From Streptomyces sp. TP-A0356 (GTDB lineage Bacteria; Actinomycetota; Actinomycetes; Streptomycetales; Streptomycetaceae), in NCBI RefSeq assembly GCF_001417775.1, contig NZ_BBZJ01000020.1, positions 435,347 through 499,346 on the forward strand: DNA of 64,000 nt. The letters run 5' to 3'. How positions within the stretch are numbered: the stretch's first letter is position 1; every line of letters starts with the position of its first letter. The notes below the pieces were generated by a model. It was not told where the DNA came from. It worked only from the letters and a program-made list of their open reading frames with translations, and searched no databases. Below are positions 50,090 to 58,353 of this stretch, in pieces. A program made the translations under genes and the position numbers.

Positions 50090-50851
50090 TCAGAAGGCTG
50101 CTTTGTACACAAGGGCCGACAGCACACCGCCGATCAGCGGTCCCACCACCGGTATCCAGGCGTAACCCCAGTCCGACGTCCCCTTGTTGGGGATCGGCAG
50201 CAGGGCGTGGGTGATGCGCGGGCCGAGGTCGCGGGCCGGGTTGATCGCGTACCCGGTGGGTCCGCCGAGGGAGAGACCGATGCCGACGACCAGCAGGGAG
50301 ACGAGCAGGATGCCGATGCCCGAGCCGTACGCCGTCTGCGTGCCGGGGATCGGGCCGATGCCGGTGCCGAGGTTCTTGCCGAAGAACAGGATCGGCAGCA
50401 CCAGACCGACGGTCGCGATGATCTCGGTGATCAGGTTGGCGACCGGCTTGCGGATCTCCGGGGCCGTGGAGAAGATCCCGAGCGTGGGCAGGGCCTTGTC
50501 CTCCTCGGCGTTGGCCTGGAACTGGGCGAAGTAGAGCAGCCAGGTCAGGACGGCACCGAGGATCGCGCCCGCCATCTGGCCCAGCAGGTAGTACGGGACG
50601 TCCGCCCACTTGGTGATGCCGGCGATCGCGAGGCCGACGGTGACCGCCGGATTGAGGTGACCGCCGGACTTCGGAGCGGCGCTGTAGGCGCCTGCGAGGA
50701 CGCCGAAGCCCCAGCCGAAGGCGATGACGACCCAGCCCGCGCCCTTGGCCTTGGAGTGGTTGAGGGTGACAGCGGCGCAGACTCCCGCGCCGAACAGGAT
50801 GAGGATGGCCGTTCCGATCAACTCGCCGACGAAAATGCTTCCATGGGTCAT
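50090..50851 (-). CDS. glpF: Glycerol uptake facilitator (MIP channel)
   Basis: The 253-aa aquaglyceroporin has six helices and the two NPA-type loops: GGHLNPAVTVG and GYAINPARDLGPR, the latter with the glycerol-pore Asp. It passes glycerol across the membrane. ATG 50851 has AGGAG 7 nt upstream. With glpK it makes a two-gene uptake and activation unit; a possible promoter lies at 51100-51117. Confidence 0.93.
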   Translation of the reverse strand: MTHGSIFVGELIGTAILILFGAGVCAAVTLNHSKAKGAGWVVIAFGWGFGVLAGAYSAAPKSGGHLNPAVTVGLAIAGITKWADVPYYLLGQMAGAILGAVLTWLLYFAQFQANAEEDKALPTLGIFSTAPEIRKPVANLITEIIATVGLVLPILFFGKNLGTGIGPIPGTQTAYGSGIGILLVSLLVVGIGLSLGGPTGYAINPARDLGPRITHALLPIPNKGTSDWGYAWIPVVGPLIGGVLSALVYKAAF

Positions 50852-51093
50852 GGCGGCTCCTAGGCCCTCGCCCGGGGCGGTCCCGCCCCGTGTCCGTCCT
50901 CCGTGCAGGGTGCGTTTCCCTTGGCGACTTCAGCCGAAGGCAGGGAGGGCGCCGCGCCCCGCCCGGCGTCCGCGACGAGCGTGCCTGTGCAGCCGAATCG
51001 CCCGTGGGGGATGACCGTCCTACTGGCGTGGGCCTCGGGGCGCACTTCTGAATACGCCCTAATGCGGCGATGCCGACTGACATCCGGAAGTTT

Positions 51094-51117
51094 TCCCCTG
51101 CTCCCAGGGAGCGTCAA
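51094..51117 (-). promoter_or_regulatory. Candidate glpFK promoter with palindrome in the spacer
   Basis: TTGACG on the minus strand (51112-51117) is followed directly by the palindrome GCTCCCTGGGAGC (51100-51112) and a weak -10, AAAACT, 17 bp after the -35. A repressor at the palindrome would block polymerase. It lies about 240 bp upstream of glpF. The rest of the 576-bp glpF-EAL gap holds the tandem 24-bp repeat and no credible gene. Confidence 0.35.
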
Positions 51118-51250
51118 GGTCAGCGACGGCAATGGTTGAGCGCTAAGAGCTCTAAGTCCGGCGGCCCTGGGGACCGGGTGGCCGGGGTGGGGGTGGCCGG
51201 GGATCGACCGGGGCTCGCGGGGCGGTGGCGCGGAGGCCGGCCCCCGATCG

Positions 51251-51298
51251 CTACCCGCAGGTCCGGGGCGTCGGCTACGCGCAGGTCCGCGGCGTCGG
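51251..51298. repeat. Tandem 24-bp duplication
   Basis: Two copies of a 24-bp unit beginning CTAC(C/G)CGCAGGTCCG differ at two bases. The unit length is a multiple of three, but no supported gene crosses it. Confidence 0.6.
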
Positions 51299-51427
51299 CG
51301 AGGTGCCCCGCGGCCGCGCGGGCGAGACGGTCGCCCGCGACCGGCACCGGCCGAGCGGAAGCTCGCCGCAGGGCCGCGCCGGGTCATGGCCCGGGCCCCG
51401 TGGACCTCGGCCCCAAAGAACGTCCGT

Positions 51428-53044
51428 CTACGCCGGGGCCACCACCGAGCCCCGGCGTATCTCATGGCCCGGCAGACCGGCCCGGCCCAGGACCCAACTC
51501 GCGCCGGTCAGCGCCTTCGCGGCCTGCTTGAGAGGTGCGAGACAAGCCGCCGCCTGACGGTGGTCGGTCACGCTGCCGGGTGCGCACAGCACCGTGGCCA
51601 GGGACAGCGTGACGGTGCGCCCACCGGCCGACCAGGGTGCGTCCAGCACCGATGCCGCCAGCGGATCGAGTCCTTCCGGATCAGCCAGCACCAGGAAGTC
51701 GTCCCCGCCTATGTGCCCCACACGGGTGCTCCCGGAGGCGGCGCCCTGCAGAGCCCGGCCCACCGCGCGAATCAGTTCGTCGCCCGCGGCGAACCCCGCC
51801 CCGTCGTTGACCTGCTTGAATTGGTCGACGTCCAGCCAACTCAGCGCGAACATCCGCCCGTCCGCGATCCGCCGGTCCACCTCACCGGTGATCGCGTCCG
51901 AACCGGGCAGCCGGGTCAGCGGATTGAGCCCCGCCGCCTCCTCGACCCGGTTCTCGGCCAGTGCGCGTACGAGATCCGCGAGGCGTACGACGCCCACGCA
52001 CCGCCCGCAGTGGTCGACCACCGCCACGTCGTCCGAGGTGCGGTCCCGTTCTCCGTCCGCCACCACGTCGAGCACCTCCCACGCCGTGGCCTCGACGCCG
52101 ACCGTACGCGGCGGATCACCGAGCTTCGTGGCCGGCCGGTCGGCGTACAGGGCATGTCCGTAGCGCCCCGACATCGACAGCAGGAAGCGCGAGCGGTGCA
52201 CCGAACGGATCGGGACCCCGGCCGGATCCACCAGTAACACCCCCGACACGTCGGGCGACCCGGTCAGCAGCGCTCGCACCTGCCCGGCCGAGGCCGTGGC
52301 GGGCAGCAGCGCGGCGGGACGCAGGAACTGCCGTACGGACGGCCCGGTGCGCGGTGTCGCCACCGCGGAAGAGGGCAGCGCGGGAACGTATACGTCGGCG
52401 GCGGGCCGCCGTGACGGCGGCGCGAAGAGATCGCCCTGCGCCAACTGCGCCCCTGCCGCCCGCATGGCCGCGCACTGCCGTTCGGTCTCCACGCCCTCCA
52501 CCGACAGCAGCGCGCCCAGCTGCTCGCACAGCGTGCGCATGCCCCGCACCGCGGCAGGTCGCGTCAGCAGGGACGCGTCCAGCTTCATCAGGTCCGGCGC
52601 CATGTCCGACAGCAGCCGCAGCGGTACGTCGCCGTCGCCTACGCCGTCCGCGCAGATCCGGAAACCCTGGCCGCGCAGTACCGCGACGGCTTCCAGCAGC
52701 GCGCGGTGCGGCACGTGCGTGTACGGCGGTCCGATGTCGACCGTCACCTCCCACGGCAGGCGCCCCGCCTCGTGCACGGTGTTCCGCAGCGCGGCGAGTC
52801 CACCCAGATCGGCGAGGGTCGCCGCGAACACGTTGACGTGCAGCGGCAGCAGCGTCTCCTTGCGTGCCGCCGCGCTGACCGCCAACGCGGCCAGGTTCCC
52901 GTCGAGTTCGGGGTCCCGGCGAGCCTGCGCGAGGACGTCGCCGGTCTCCGGGCGCGCGAGTATCTCCAGCGCCGCAACCCCTCCGGTCGTCAGGTTGACC
53001 ACCGGCTGGAAGGCGAAGCGGAGAGTATCCGTCCAGGAGGGCAC
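51428..53044 (-). CDS. EAL-CBS-GGDEF protein with degenerate c-di-GMP motifs
   Basis: The 538-aa protein has an N-terminal EAL domain (EILAR at 27-31, N71, K154, E183, Q203), a CBS pair near residues 255-365 and a C-terminal GGDEF domain. The EAL metal motif normally DDFGTG reads DGVGDG (133-138), and the preceding EITE is VDIG. The GGDEF motif is GGDDF at 446-450. The EAL domain is therefore unlikely to cleave c-di-GMP, and the cyclase may be weak. It may be a c-di-GMP or nucleotide sensor. No membrane segments are seen. The GTG start has no good ribosome site, so it may be leaderless. Confidence 0.8.
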   Translation of the reverse strand: MPSWTDTLRFAFQPVVNLTTGGVAALEILARPETGDVLAQARRDPELDGNLAALAVSAAARKETLLPLHVNVFAATLADLGGLAALRNTVHEAGRLPWEVTVDIGPPYTHVPHRALLEAVAVLRGQGFRICADGVGDGDVPLRLLSDMAPDLMKLDASLLTRPAAVRGMRTLCEQLGALLSVEGVETERQCAAMRAAGAQLAQGDLFAPPSRRPAADVYVPALPSSAVATPRTGPSVRQFLRPAALLPATASAGQVRALLTGSPDVSGVLLVDPAGVPIRSVHRSRFLLSMSGRYGHALYADRPATKLGDPPRTVGVEATAWEVLDVVADGERDRTSDDVAVVDHCGRCVGVVRLADLVRALAENRVEEAAGLNPLTRLPGSDAITGEVDRRIADGRMFALSWLDVDQFKQVNDGAGFAAGDELIRAVGRALQGAASGSTRVGHIGGDDFLVLADPEGLDPLAASVLDAPWSAGGRTVTLSLATVLCAPGSVTDHRQAAACLAPLKQAAKALTGASWVLGRAGLPGHEIRRGSVVAPA

Positions 53045-53236
53045 GGGAGCATGATGACGCCGTCGGCGCGCGCCGAGACCCAGTTCACGACCTGTTCACA
53101 CAGGATTCCCGGCCGCTCACGGAGCGTATGAAGGGCGCCTGGCCAGGATGAGCAGATCGCTGTCGTACGAAGACCGGGGCGGCCCTGCCCGTGGCCCCTG
53201 CCGTCCGGGTCGCGTGCGGACCGGCGCCGTACCGGG

Positions 53237-54427
53237 TCACCGGACCGCGATCACGGCGGACCCGTGCCCGAACAGCCCCTGGTTCGCGGTGATCCCGACC
53301 CGTGCCCCCGCCACCTGCCGGTCGCCCGCGTCGCCTCGCAACTGCCAGGTCAGCTCGCACACCTGGGCGATCGCCTGAGCCGGAACGGCCTCCCCGAAGG
53401 ACGCCAGCCCACCGCTCACGTTGACGGGTATGTGCCCTCCGAGCGCCGTGGCCCCGTCCCGCAGCAGCTTCGCCGCCTCGCCTTCCCCGCACAGGCCCAG
53501 ATCCTCGTACCACTGCAGCTCCAGGGCGGTGGACAGGTCGTAGACCTCGGCGAGGGAGAGGTCCCCGGGGCCGACCCCCGCCTCCTCGTACGCGGCCCGC
53601 GCGATCGACGCGCGGAACGTCTCGCCCGCCGGCTCGACCGCCACCGCCGAGTCCGTCGCGATGTCCGGCAGATCGAGCACGGTGTTGGGGTAGCGCGGCG
53701 TCACCGTCGACACCGCCCGGATCCGCACCGGGTCCGTCACTCCGTGCCGTCGCGCGAACTCCATGCTGGACAGCACGAGCGCCGCTCCGCCGTCCGAGGT
53801 CGCGCAGATGTCGAGCAGCCTGAGGGGATCGGCGACGACCGCGGAGGCGGCGACCTCCTCGGCGGTGACCCGCTTGCGGTAGCGGGCGTTCGGATTGAGC
53901 GCTCCCAGGGCCGCGTTCTTCACCTTGACCCGGGCGAAGTCGTCCACCGTGTCCCCGTGGACGGCCATCCGCCGGCGCGCGTACAGCCCGAAGTACGCCG
54001 GATTCGTCGCCCCGAGGACCCGGAACCGCAGCCAGTCCGGATCGTCGGGCCGGTCGCCACCCGCGGGACGGAAGAACCCCTTGGGCGCGGAGTCCGCACC
54101 GACCACGAGCACCACGTCGGCGAGTCCCGAGAGGATCTGCGCCCGTGCCGTGCCGATGGCCTGAGCTCCCGACGCGCACGCCGCGTACACGCTCGCGACG
54201 CGCGCCCCCTGCCAGCCGAGCGCCTTGGCGAACGTCGCCCCCGCCACGTACCCGGGATAGCCGCCCCGCACCGTGTCCGCGCCCACGATCGAGCCGACGT
54301 CCCGCCAGTGGACCGCCGCGTCGGCGAGCGCCGCGCGCGCCGCGGCCGTCCCGTACAGGACGAAGCTGCGTCCCCACTTCCCCCAGGGGTGCATGCCCGC
54401 GCCGAGCACCGCCACGTCCTGCGTCAT
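53237..54427 (-). CDS. Thiolase-family protein (SCPx/lipid-transfer type)
   Basis: The 396-aa product is a thiolase-fold protein of the non-classical SCPx type: VAVLGAGMHPWGK at the start, the active-site Cys in YAACASGAQAIG, VVGADSAPKGFF, ATSDGGAALVLSS, HIPVNVSGGLASFGE with the catalytic His/Gly loop and NQGLFGHGSAV near the end. Such proteins, paired with DUF35 partners, work in acyl-CoA or steroid side-chain breakdown. It is coupled to the DUF35 gene by ATGA. Confidence 0.87.
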   Translation of the reverse strand: MTQDVAVLGAGMHPWGKWGRSFVLYGTAAARAALADAAVHWRDVGSIVGADTVRGGYPGYVAGATFAKALGWQGARVASVYAACASGAQAIGTARAQILSGLADVVLVVGADSAPKGFFRPAGGDRPDDPDWLRFRVLGATNPAYFGLYARRRMAVHGDTVDDFARVKVKNAALGALNPNARYRKRVTAEEVAASAVVADPLRLLDICATSDGGAALVLSSMEFARRHGVTDPVRIRAVSTVTPRYPNTVLDLPDIATDSAVAVEPAGETFRASIARAAYEEAGVGPGDLSLAEVYDLSTALELQWYEDLGLCGEGEAAKLLRDGATALGGHIPVNVSGGLASFGEAVPAQAIAQVCELTWQLRGDAGDRQVAGARVGITANQGLFGHGSAVIAVR

Positions 54428-54870
54428 ACCGCCACCCCCGTCGGCCGCCAGTGCCATGTCGTCCAGGTCGTCTCCGCGTCCTCGCTCAGCACGCCGGGGA
54501 CGACCTCCACCTCCATGCCCACCGCCAGATCGGCGACGGTCACCCCCGGAACCGCCTGCCCGAGCACCACGATCCGCTCTGCTTCCAGCTCCACCGCGAC
54601 CAACGCGCAAGGCTCCCACGGAAGTTCCGGATTCGTCACATAGGGTGACGGAGGCCGGTATCGGGTGTCGGTGTACGACCAGATTCGCCCTCGTCCGGAC
54701 AGTGACACTTCGGCGAGATCCCGGCCCCCGCACCCCGGGTTGCGACACAAGTCGTTCTCGCGCGGGAAGAACACCGACCCGCACGTCGTACACCGTGTGC
54801 CGACAAGACGGAAGTCGTCCCCATCGCCGGCGAACCAACCGGCCATCACGGGCATGCGGACACGCGACAT
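54424..54870 (-). CDS. DUF35/OB-fold zinc-ribbon acyl-CoA-associated protein
   Basis: The 148-aa protein has a rubredoxin-like zinc ribbon, TRCTTCGSVFFP with CRNPGCGG, followed by an OB fold (GRIWSYTDTRYRPPSPY, GMEVEVVPG). DUF35 proteins partner SCPx thiolases and supply acyl-CoA binding. ATG 54870 has GGGAGGGG upstream. A palindrome at 54900 controls it probably. Confidence 0.85.
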   Translation of the reverse strand: MSRVRMPVMAGWFAGDGDDFRLVGTRCTTCGSVFFPRENDLCRNPGCGGRDLAEVSLSGRGRIWSYTDTRYRPPSPYVTNPELPWEPCALVAVELEAERIVVLGQAVPGVTVADLAVGMEVEVVPGVLSEDAETTWTTWHWRPTGVAV

Positions 54871-54899
54871 GACCCCTCCCGGCATCGGATCTGAGAGAA

Positions 54900-54916
54900 T
54901 CTGACGAAACGTCAGA
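54900..54916. promoter_or_regulatory. Palindrome TCTGACG-AAA-CGTCAGA, likely TetR-type operator
   Basis: Perfect 7-bp arms around AAA lie 30 bp upstream of the DUF35 start, in the divergent gap to the Nudix gene. TetR repressors of acyl-CoA pathways bind such sites. No TetR gene is in the window, so the regulator is elsewhere. Confidence 0.5.
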
Positions 54917-55127
54917 AGTCTGCCATGGGCTCCCGCGAAACGGCAGGTGTGCGGAGAACCACATGGCCCGTACCGGCGTCGGTGTATCGGTGGGACGGCC
55001 GGGGCCCACGGGGGTGGTTTCGGCCGTCCCGCTCCGCCGAGGCGCTTCAGTGGCCTTCCGGGGCCAGACGCCCTCCAGCGACCTCCCCGGGCAGACGCCC
55101 TCCGTGTGATCGGCTACAGTCCGCCAC

Positions 55128-55664
55128 GTGTCCGAATCTCCGTTCCCATCCGCCGACTCCGTGCCGGACTCCCACTGCACCAGTTGCGGTGCGGCCTATG
55201 GAGTGGGCGTGGCCGGCTGGCCCCGCACCTGCGCCGCATGCGGCTCGGTGGCCTACCGCAACCCGCTGCCCGTCGCGGTGGCCCTCCAGCCCGTGTACGA
55301 CACCAAGGGCACGGCCCTGGTCGTCATCACCCGAACCATCGCTCCCGCGCGTGGCGGCATCGCCCTCCCCGGAGGGTTCATCGACCACCGGGAGGACTGG
55401 AGGCATGCCGTCGTCCGTGAGCTGAAGGAGGAGACCGGCATCGACGCGGCCGCCCGCGATGTGCGGCTCGTCGACGCGATGAGCTCGCCCGACGGCCATC
55501 TGCTGCTGTTCGGGCTCCTCCCCGAGCGACCGGCCGCGGACCTGCCGCCGTCCGTCGGCACGGACGAGACGGAGGGCTGGCACCTACTGCGCCGGCCGGC
55601 CGAACTCGCCTTCCCGCTGCACACGCTGGCGGTGCAGGGGTGGTTCGAGGGCCGCTACGTGTGA
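55128..55664 (+). CDS. Nudix hydrolase with zinc ribbon
   Basis: The 178-aa product has an N-terminal zinc ribbon (HCTSCGAAYG, TCAACGSV) and a full Nudix box GGFIDHREDWRHAVVREL continuing KEETGI. This architecture is shared with NADH pyrophosphatase NudC-like enzymes, so the substrate is a nucleoside diphosphate linked to another group. The GTG start is at 55128. A hairpin follows. Confidence 0.87.
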   Translation: MSESPFPSADSVPDSHCTSCGAAYGVGVAGWPRTCAACGSVAYRNPLPVAVALQPVYDTKGTALVVITRTIAPARGGIALPGGFIDHREDWRHAVVRELKEETGIDAAARDVRLVDAMSSPDGHLLLFGLLPERPAADLPPSVGTDETEGWHLLRRPAELAFPLHTLAVQGWFEGRYV

Positions 55665-55670
55665 GCCGCG

Positions 55671-55699
55671 GGCGGGACGGCACCCCCGCGCGTCCCGCC
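55671..55699 (+). terminator. Terminator after the Nudix gene
   Basis: A perfect 9-bp stem, GGCGGGACG with CGTCCCGCC, and an 11-nt loop lies directly behind the stop. Confidence 0.65.
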
Positions 55700-55773
55700 T
55701 GATCGGGCCGGGTGACATCGCGTGCGTCCCGCCGACGCCGGTTCGTGCGCACATCGCGGGTGTCCCGCCCGTG

Positions 55774-58149
55774 TCACTCCCGGCCGCGGCCCCGCACACG
55801 CACCGGTCGGGTGGGCTCGCCGCGGCCTTCGGCGTCGTCCCGCTGGACGACCACCTGTCGGCTCTTCCACCGCGTCACATACCGCTCGATCTCCGGCTCG
55901 GCCCAGCCGTCGCCCGCGTCCGGCACCACCGTTCCGCCGCCGGACCGCCCCCGCGCGGGCGCCCAGACCTCCAGCTCCAGGCCGCCGTCCTCACCCCGCA
56001 CGGGCAGGACGGCGCCCGCGCGCGCGAGCACCGGAATCCGCCCCGAAGGGGCGTCGATCAGTACCTGGCCGGGCCCTTGGTACGCCTCCTCGGTCGCCGT
56101 GTCGTACCACCGCCCGCGCGGCAGCAGCACCGTCCGGCGGACCACGCCGGGATCCAGTACCGGCGCCACCAGGAGGCCCTCGCCGAGCAGGAAGGCGTCC
56201 TCGCAGTCCCTCAGTGCCCGGTCCTCCGGCGTGCCCCACCACAAGGGCCGCACATAGGGCGCGCCGGTGCGCCGCGCCAGATGCGCCAGAGTGACGAAGT
56301 ACGGCAGCAGACGACGCCGTTCGGCGAGCGCCACGCGCGCGTGCTCGAGGACCTCGTCGCCGAACTCCCAGGGCTCCCGGCGCCCCGCCCGCAGACTCGC
56401 GTGTGTACGAAACAGCGGCAGGTACGAGGCGAGCTGGAACCAGCGCAGGTACAGCTCCGGCGACGGGCTGCCGTCGAAGCCGCCGACGTCCGGCCCGGAG
56501 TACGGGACCCCGCACAGTCCGAGGCCAAGCACGAGCGACAGTGAGGCTCGCAGTCCGGGCCAGCCCGTGGCCACGTCCCCGGACCAGGTCCCCCCGTAGC
56601 GCTGCATGCCCGCCCACCCCGAGCGCGAGAAGAGGAACGGTCTCTCCTGGGGGGCCAGGGCGCGCAGGCCCTCGTACCCGGCCCGGGCCATGCACAACCC
56701 GTACACGTTGTGCGCCTCTCTGTGGTCACCGCCACGGCCCTCCAGGACGTGCCGGGCCGAGCGGGGCAGGGTGTTCTCCCCGAAGGCCGTGAACGACACC
56801 GGCTCGTTCATGTCGTGCCAGAAGCCCGCGAAGCCCTGCGCGAGGCGTTCCTCGTAGAGCCCGCCCCACCACCGCCGCACGCGCGCGTGCGTGAAGTCGG
56901 GGTACACCGCTTCCCCGGGCCACACGACGCCTTCCACGAGCCGCCCGGAGGCGTCCCGTACGAACGCGTCCTCGGCGCTGCCGCTGTCGTACACGGCCTG
57001 GCCCGGCTCGGCCTTGACCGCGGGGTCGACGATCGACACGAGGCGGATCCCGTCCCGGCGCAGTTCCTCGGCGAGCACCGGCAGCTTCGGGAAGCGCGTC
57101 CGGTCGACCGTGAACACCCGGTGGCCGTCGTAGTGGTCGATGTCGAGATGAACGGCGTCGAGCGGAAGTCCGCGCTCCTGGTAGCCCGCGACGATTCGCC
57201 GCACCTCCTGCTCGCTGCCAAAGCCCCACCGCGCGTGATGATGACCCAGCGCCCACGCGGGCGGCAGGGCGGGAGCCCCGGTCAGGGACGCCCAGACGAG
57301 CAGCACGCGCGCGGGCGTTCCCACCATCACCCAGCAGCGCAGCGGTCCGCCGTCCATCCGGACCTCGCAGGTGCCCACCCGGTCGTGTCCGGAGCCGGCG
57401 CCCTCCGCGCCCTCCCGCAACGTCACCGTGCCGTCCCACGAGGTGTCGTGGAACACCAGATGCGTGGCCGCGTCGGCGACCACCACCTGCACCGGCATCG
57501 TGATGTACAGGGGATCGTCGGCGGGCCCGAAAGGCCGCGCCGGGTCCGTGTTCCACAGCCGGTACGTGCCGTCCCGCAACCGAGGTCCCGAGGCCCGCCC
57601 GCCGAGCCCGAAGAACCGTGCGTCCGGCGCGACTTCGGACCGCTGCATCCAGCGCGCACCGCCCCCGTCCACCGGCTCCCACCACCGGGGCGGCAGATCC
57701 CGGCGCAGGGTCACCCCACCCGGCGTGCGCACCTCGATCGCGCCGTGCCTCGACACCACGACCGTGACGCGCTCCGCCACGACGCGCCAGCCGCCGTCCT
57801 TGTCCGGCTCCAGCACGGCCCGCGGATCCGGCTCGGGTCCGGGGCCCGCGAGCGCGTACGACGGCTCCGGCGCGGCCCCGTCCCAACCCCAGAACACGGC
57901 CCCGTTCACGGCGACCGTGATCCGAAGCTCGGCCCGGGCGAACCGTACGATTCCACCTCCGGGTCCGGGCTCCACGTCCTGCACAGGTCCGGGCACCCGT
58001 GCCCGCTCCGCACCTCGCCGCGGCAACCCGGTGGCGTCGGCCCGCCTCCTGCGCCACGCGGCCCGCATCGTGCGCAACCCCTGGGCCGCACCCCCCGAAC
58101 CGACCGCCTTCACCGAACCCACCAGGTCACGACCGTCCATGCTGCTCAC
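55774..58149 (-). CDS. Glycoside hydrolase family 31 (alpha-glucosidase/xylosidase)
   Basis: The 791-aa protein has GH31 hallmarks: the N-terminal beta-sandwich, GHHHARWGFGSEQEVRRIV, the nucleophile Asp in GFWHDMNEPVSFT, the acid/base region RSGWAGMQRYGGTWSGD and the C-terminal FLLGEGLLVAPVLDPG. There is no signal peptide, so it is cytoplasmic; it probably acts on imported oligosaccharides. The first ATG is at 58149, but a second at 58140 is equally possible. Confidence 0.88.
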   Translation of the reverse strand: MSSMDGRDLVGSVKAVGSGGAAQGLRTMRAAWRRRRADATGLPRRGAERARVPGPVQDVEPGPGGGIVRFARAELRITVAVNGAVFWGWDGAAPEPSYALAGPGPEPDPRAVLEPDKDGGWRVVAERVTVVVSRHGAIEVRTPGGVTLRRDLPPRWWEPVDGGGARWMQRSEVAPDARFFGLGGRASGPRLRDGTYRLWNTDPARPFGPADDPLYITMPVQVVVADAATHLVFHDTSWDGTVTLREGAEGAGSGHDRVGTCEVRMDGGPLRCWVMVGTPARVLLVWASLTGAPALPPAWALGHHHARWGFGSEQEVRRIVAGYQERGLPLDAVHLDIDHYDGHRVFTVDRTRFPKLPVLAEELRRDGIRLVSIVDPAVKAEPGQAVYDSGSAEDAFVRDASGRLVEGVVWPGEAVYPDFTHARVRRWWGGLYEERLAQGFAGFWHDMNEPVSFTAFGENTLPRSARHVLEGRGGDHREAHNVYGLCMARAGYEGLRALAPQERPFLFSRSGWAGMQRYGGTWSGDVATGWPGLRASLSLVLGLGLCGVPYSGPDVGGFDGSPSPELYLRWFQLASYLPLFRTHASLRAGRREPWEFGDEVLEHARVALAERRRLLPYFVTLAHLARRTGAPYVRPLWWGTPEDRALRDCEDAFLLGEGLLVAPVLDPGVVRRTVLLPRGRWYDTATEEAYQGPGQVLIDAPSGRIPVLARAGAVLPVRGEDGGLELEVWAPARGRSGGGTVVPDAGDGWAEPEIERYVTRWKSRQVVVQRDDAEGRGEPTRPVRVRGRGRE

Positions 58150-58353
58150 CCTGCCATTGACGTCCCCGCACAGGGGCGCCGTTCAACTGTCGTTCACCCG
58201 TGGCGAGAGCACATCTGCACGATGCCGACTATGTGGGGCGCACCCTGGTGCAGAAGTCGATCACATGGCATCGTCCGTGTCAGCCGCGTAACGCGCACAC
58301 CCCAGCTCGTGCGCGACCGACGCACACGACGCGCACAGTCCGGGAGCCGCCCC

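Noticed and set aside
51120..51347. Short minus-strand frame across the tandem 24-bp repeat
   Set aside because: Low-complexity, no start context, no known family.
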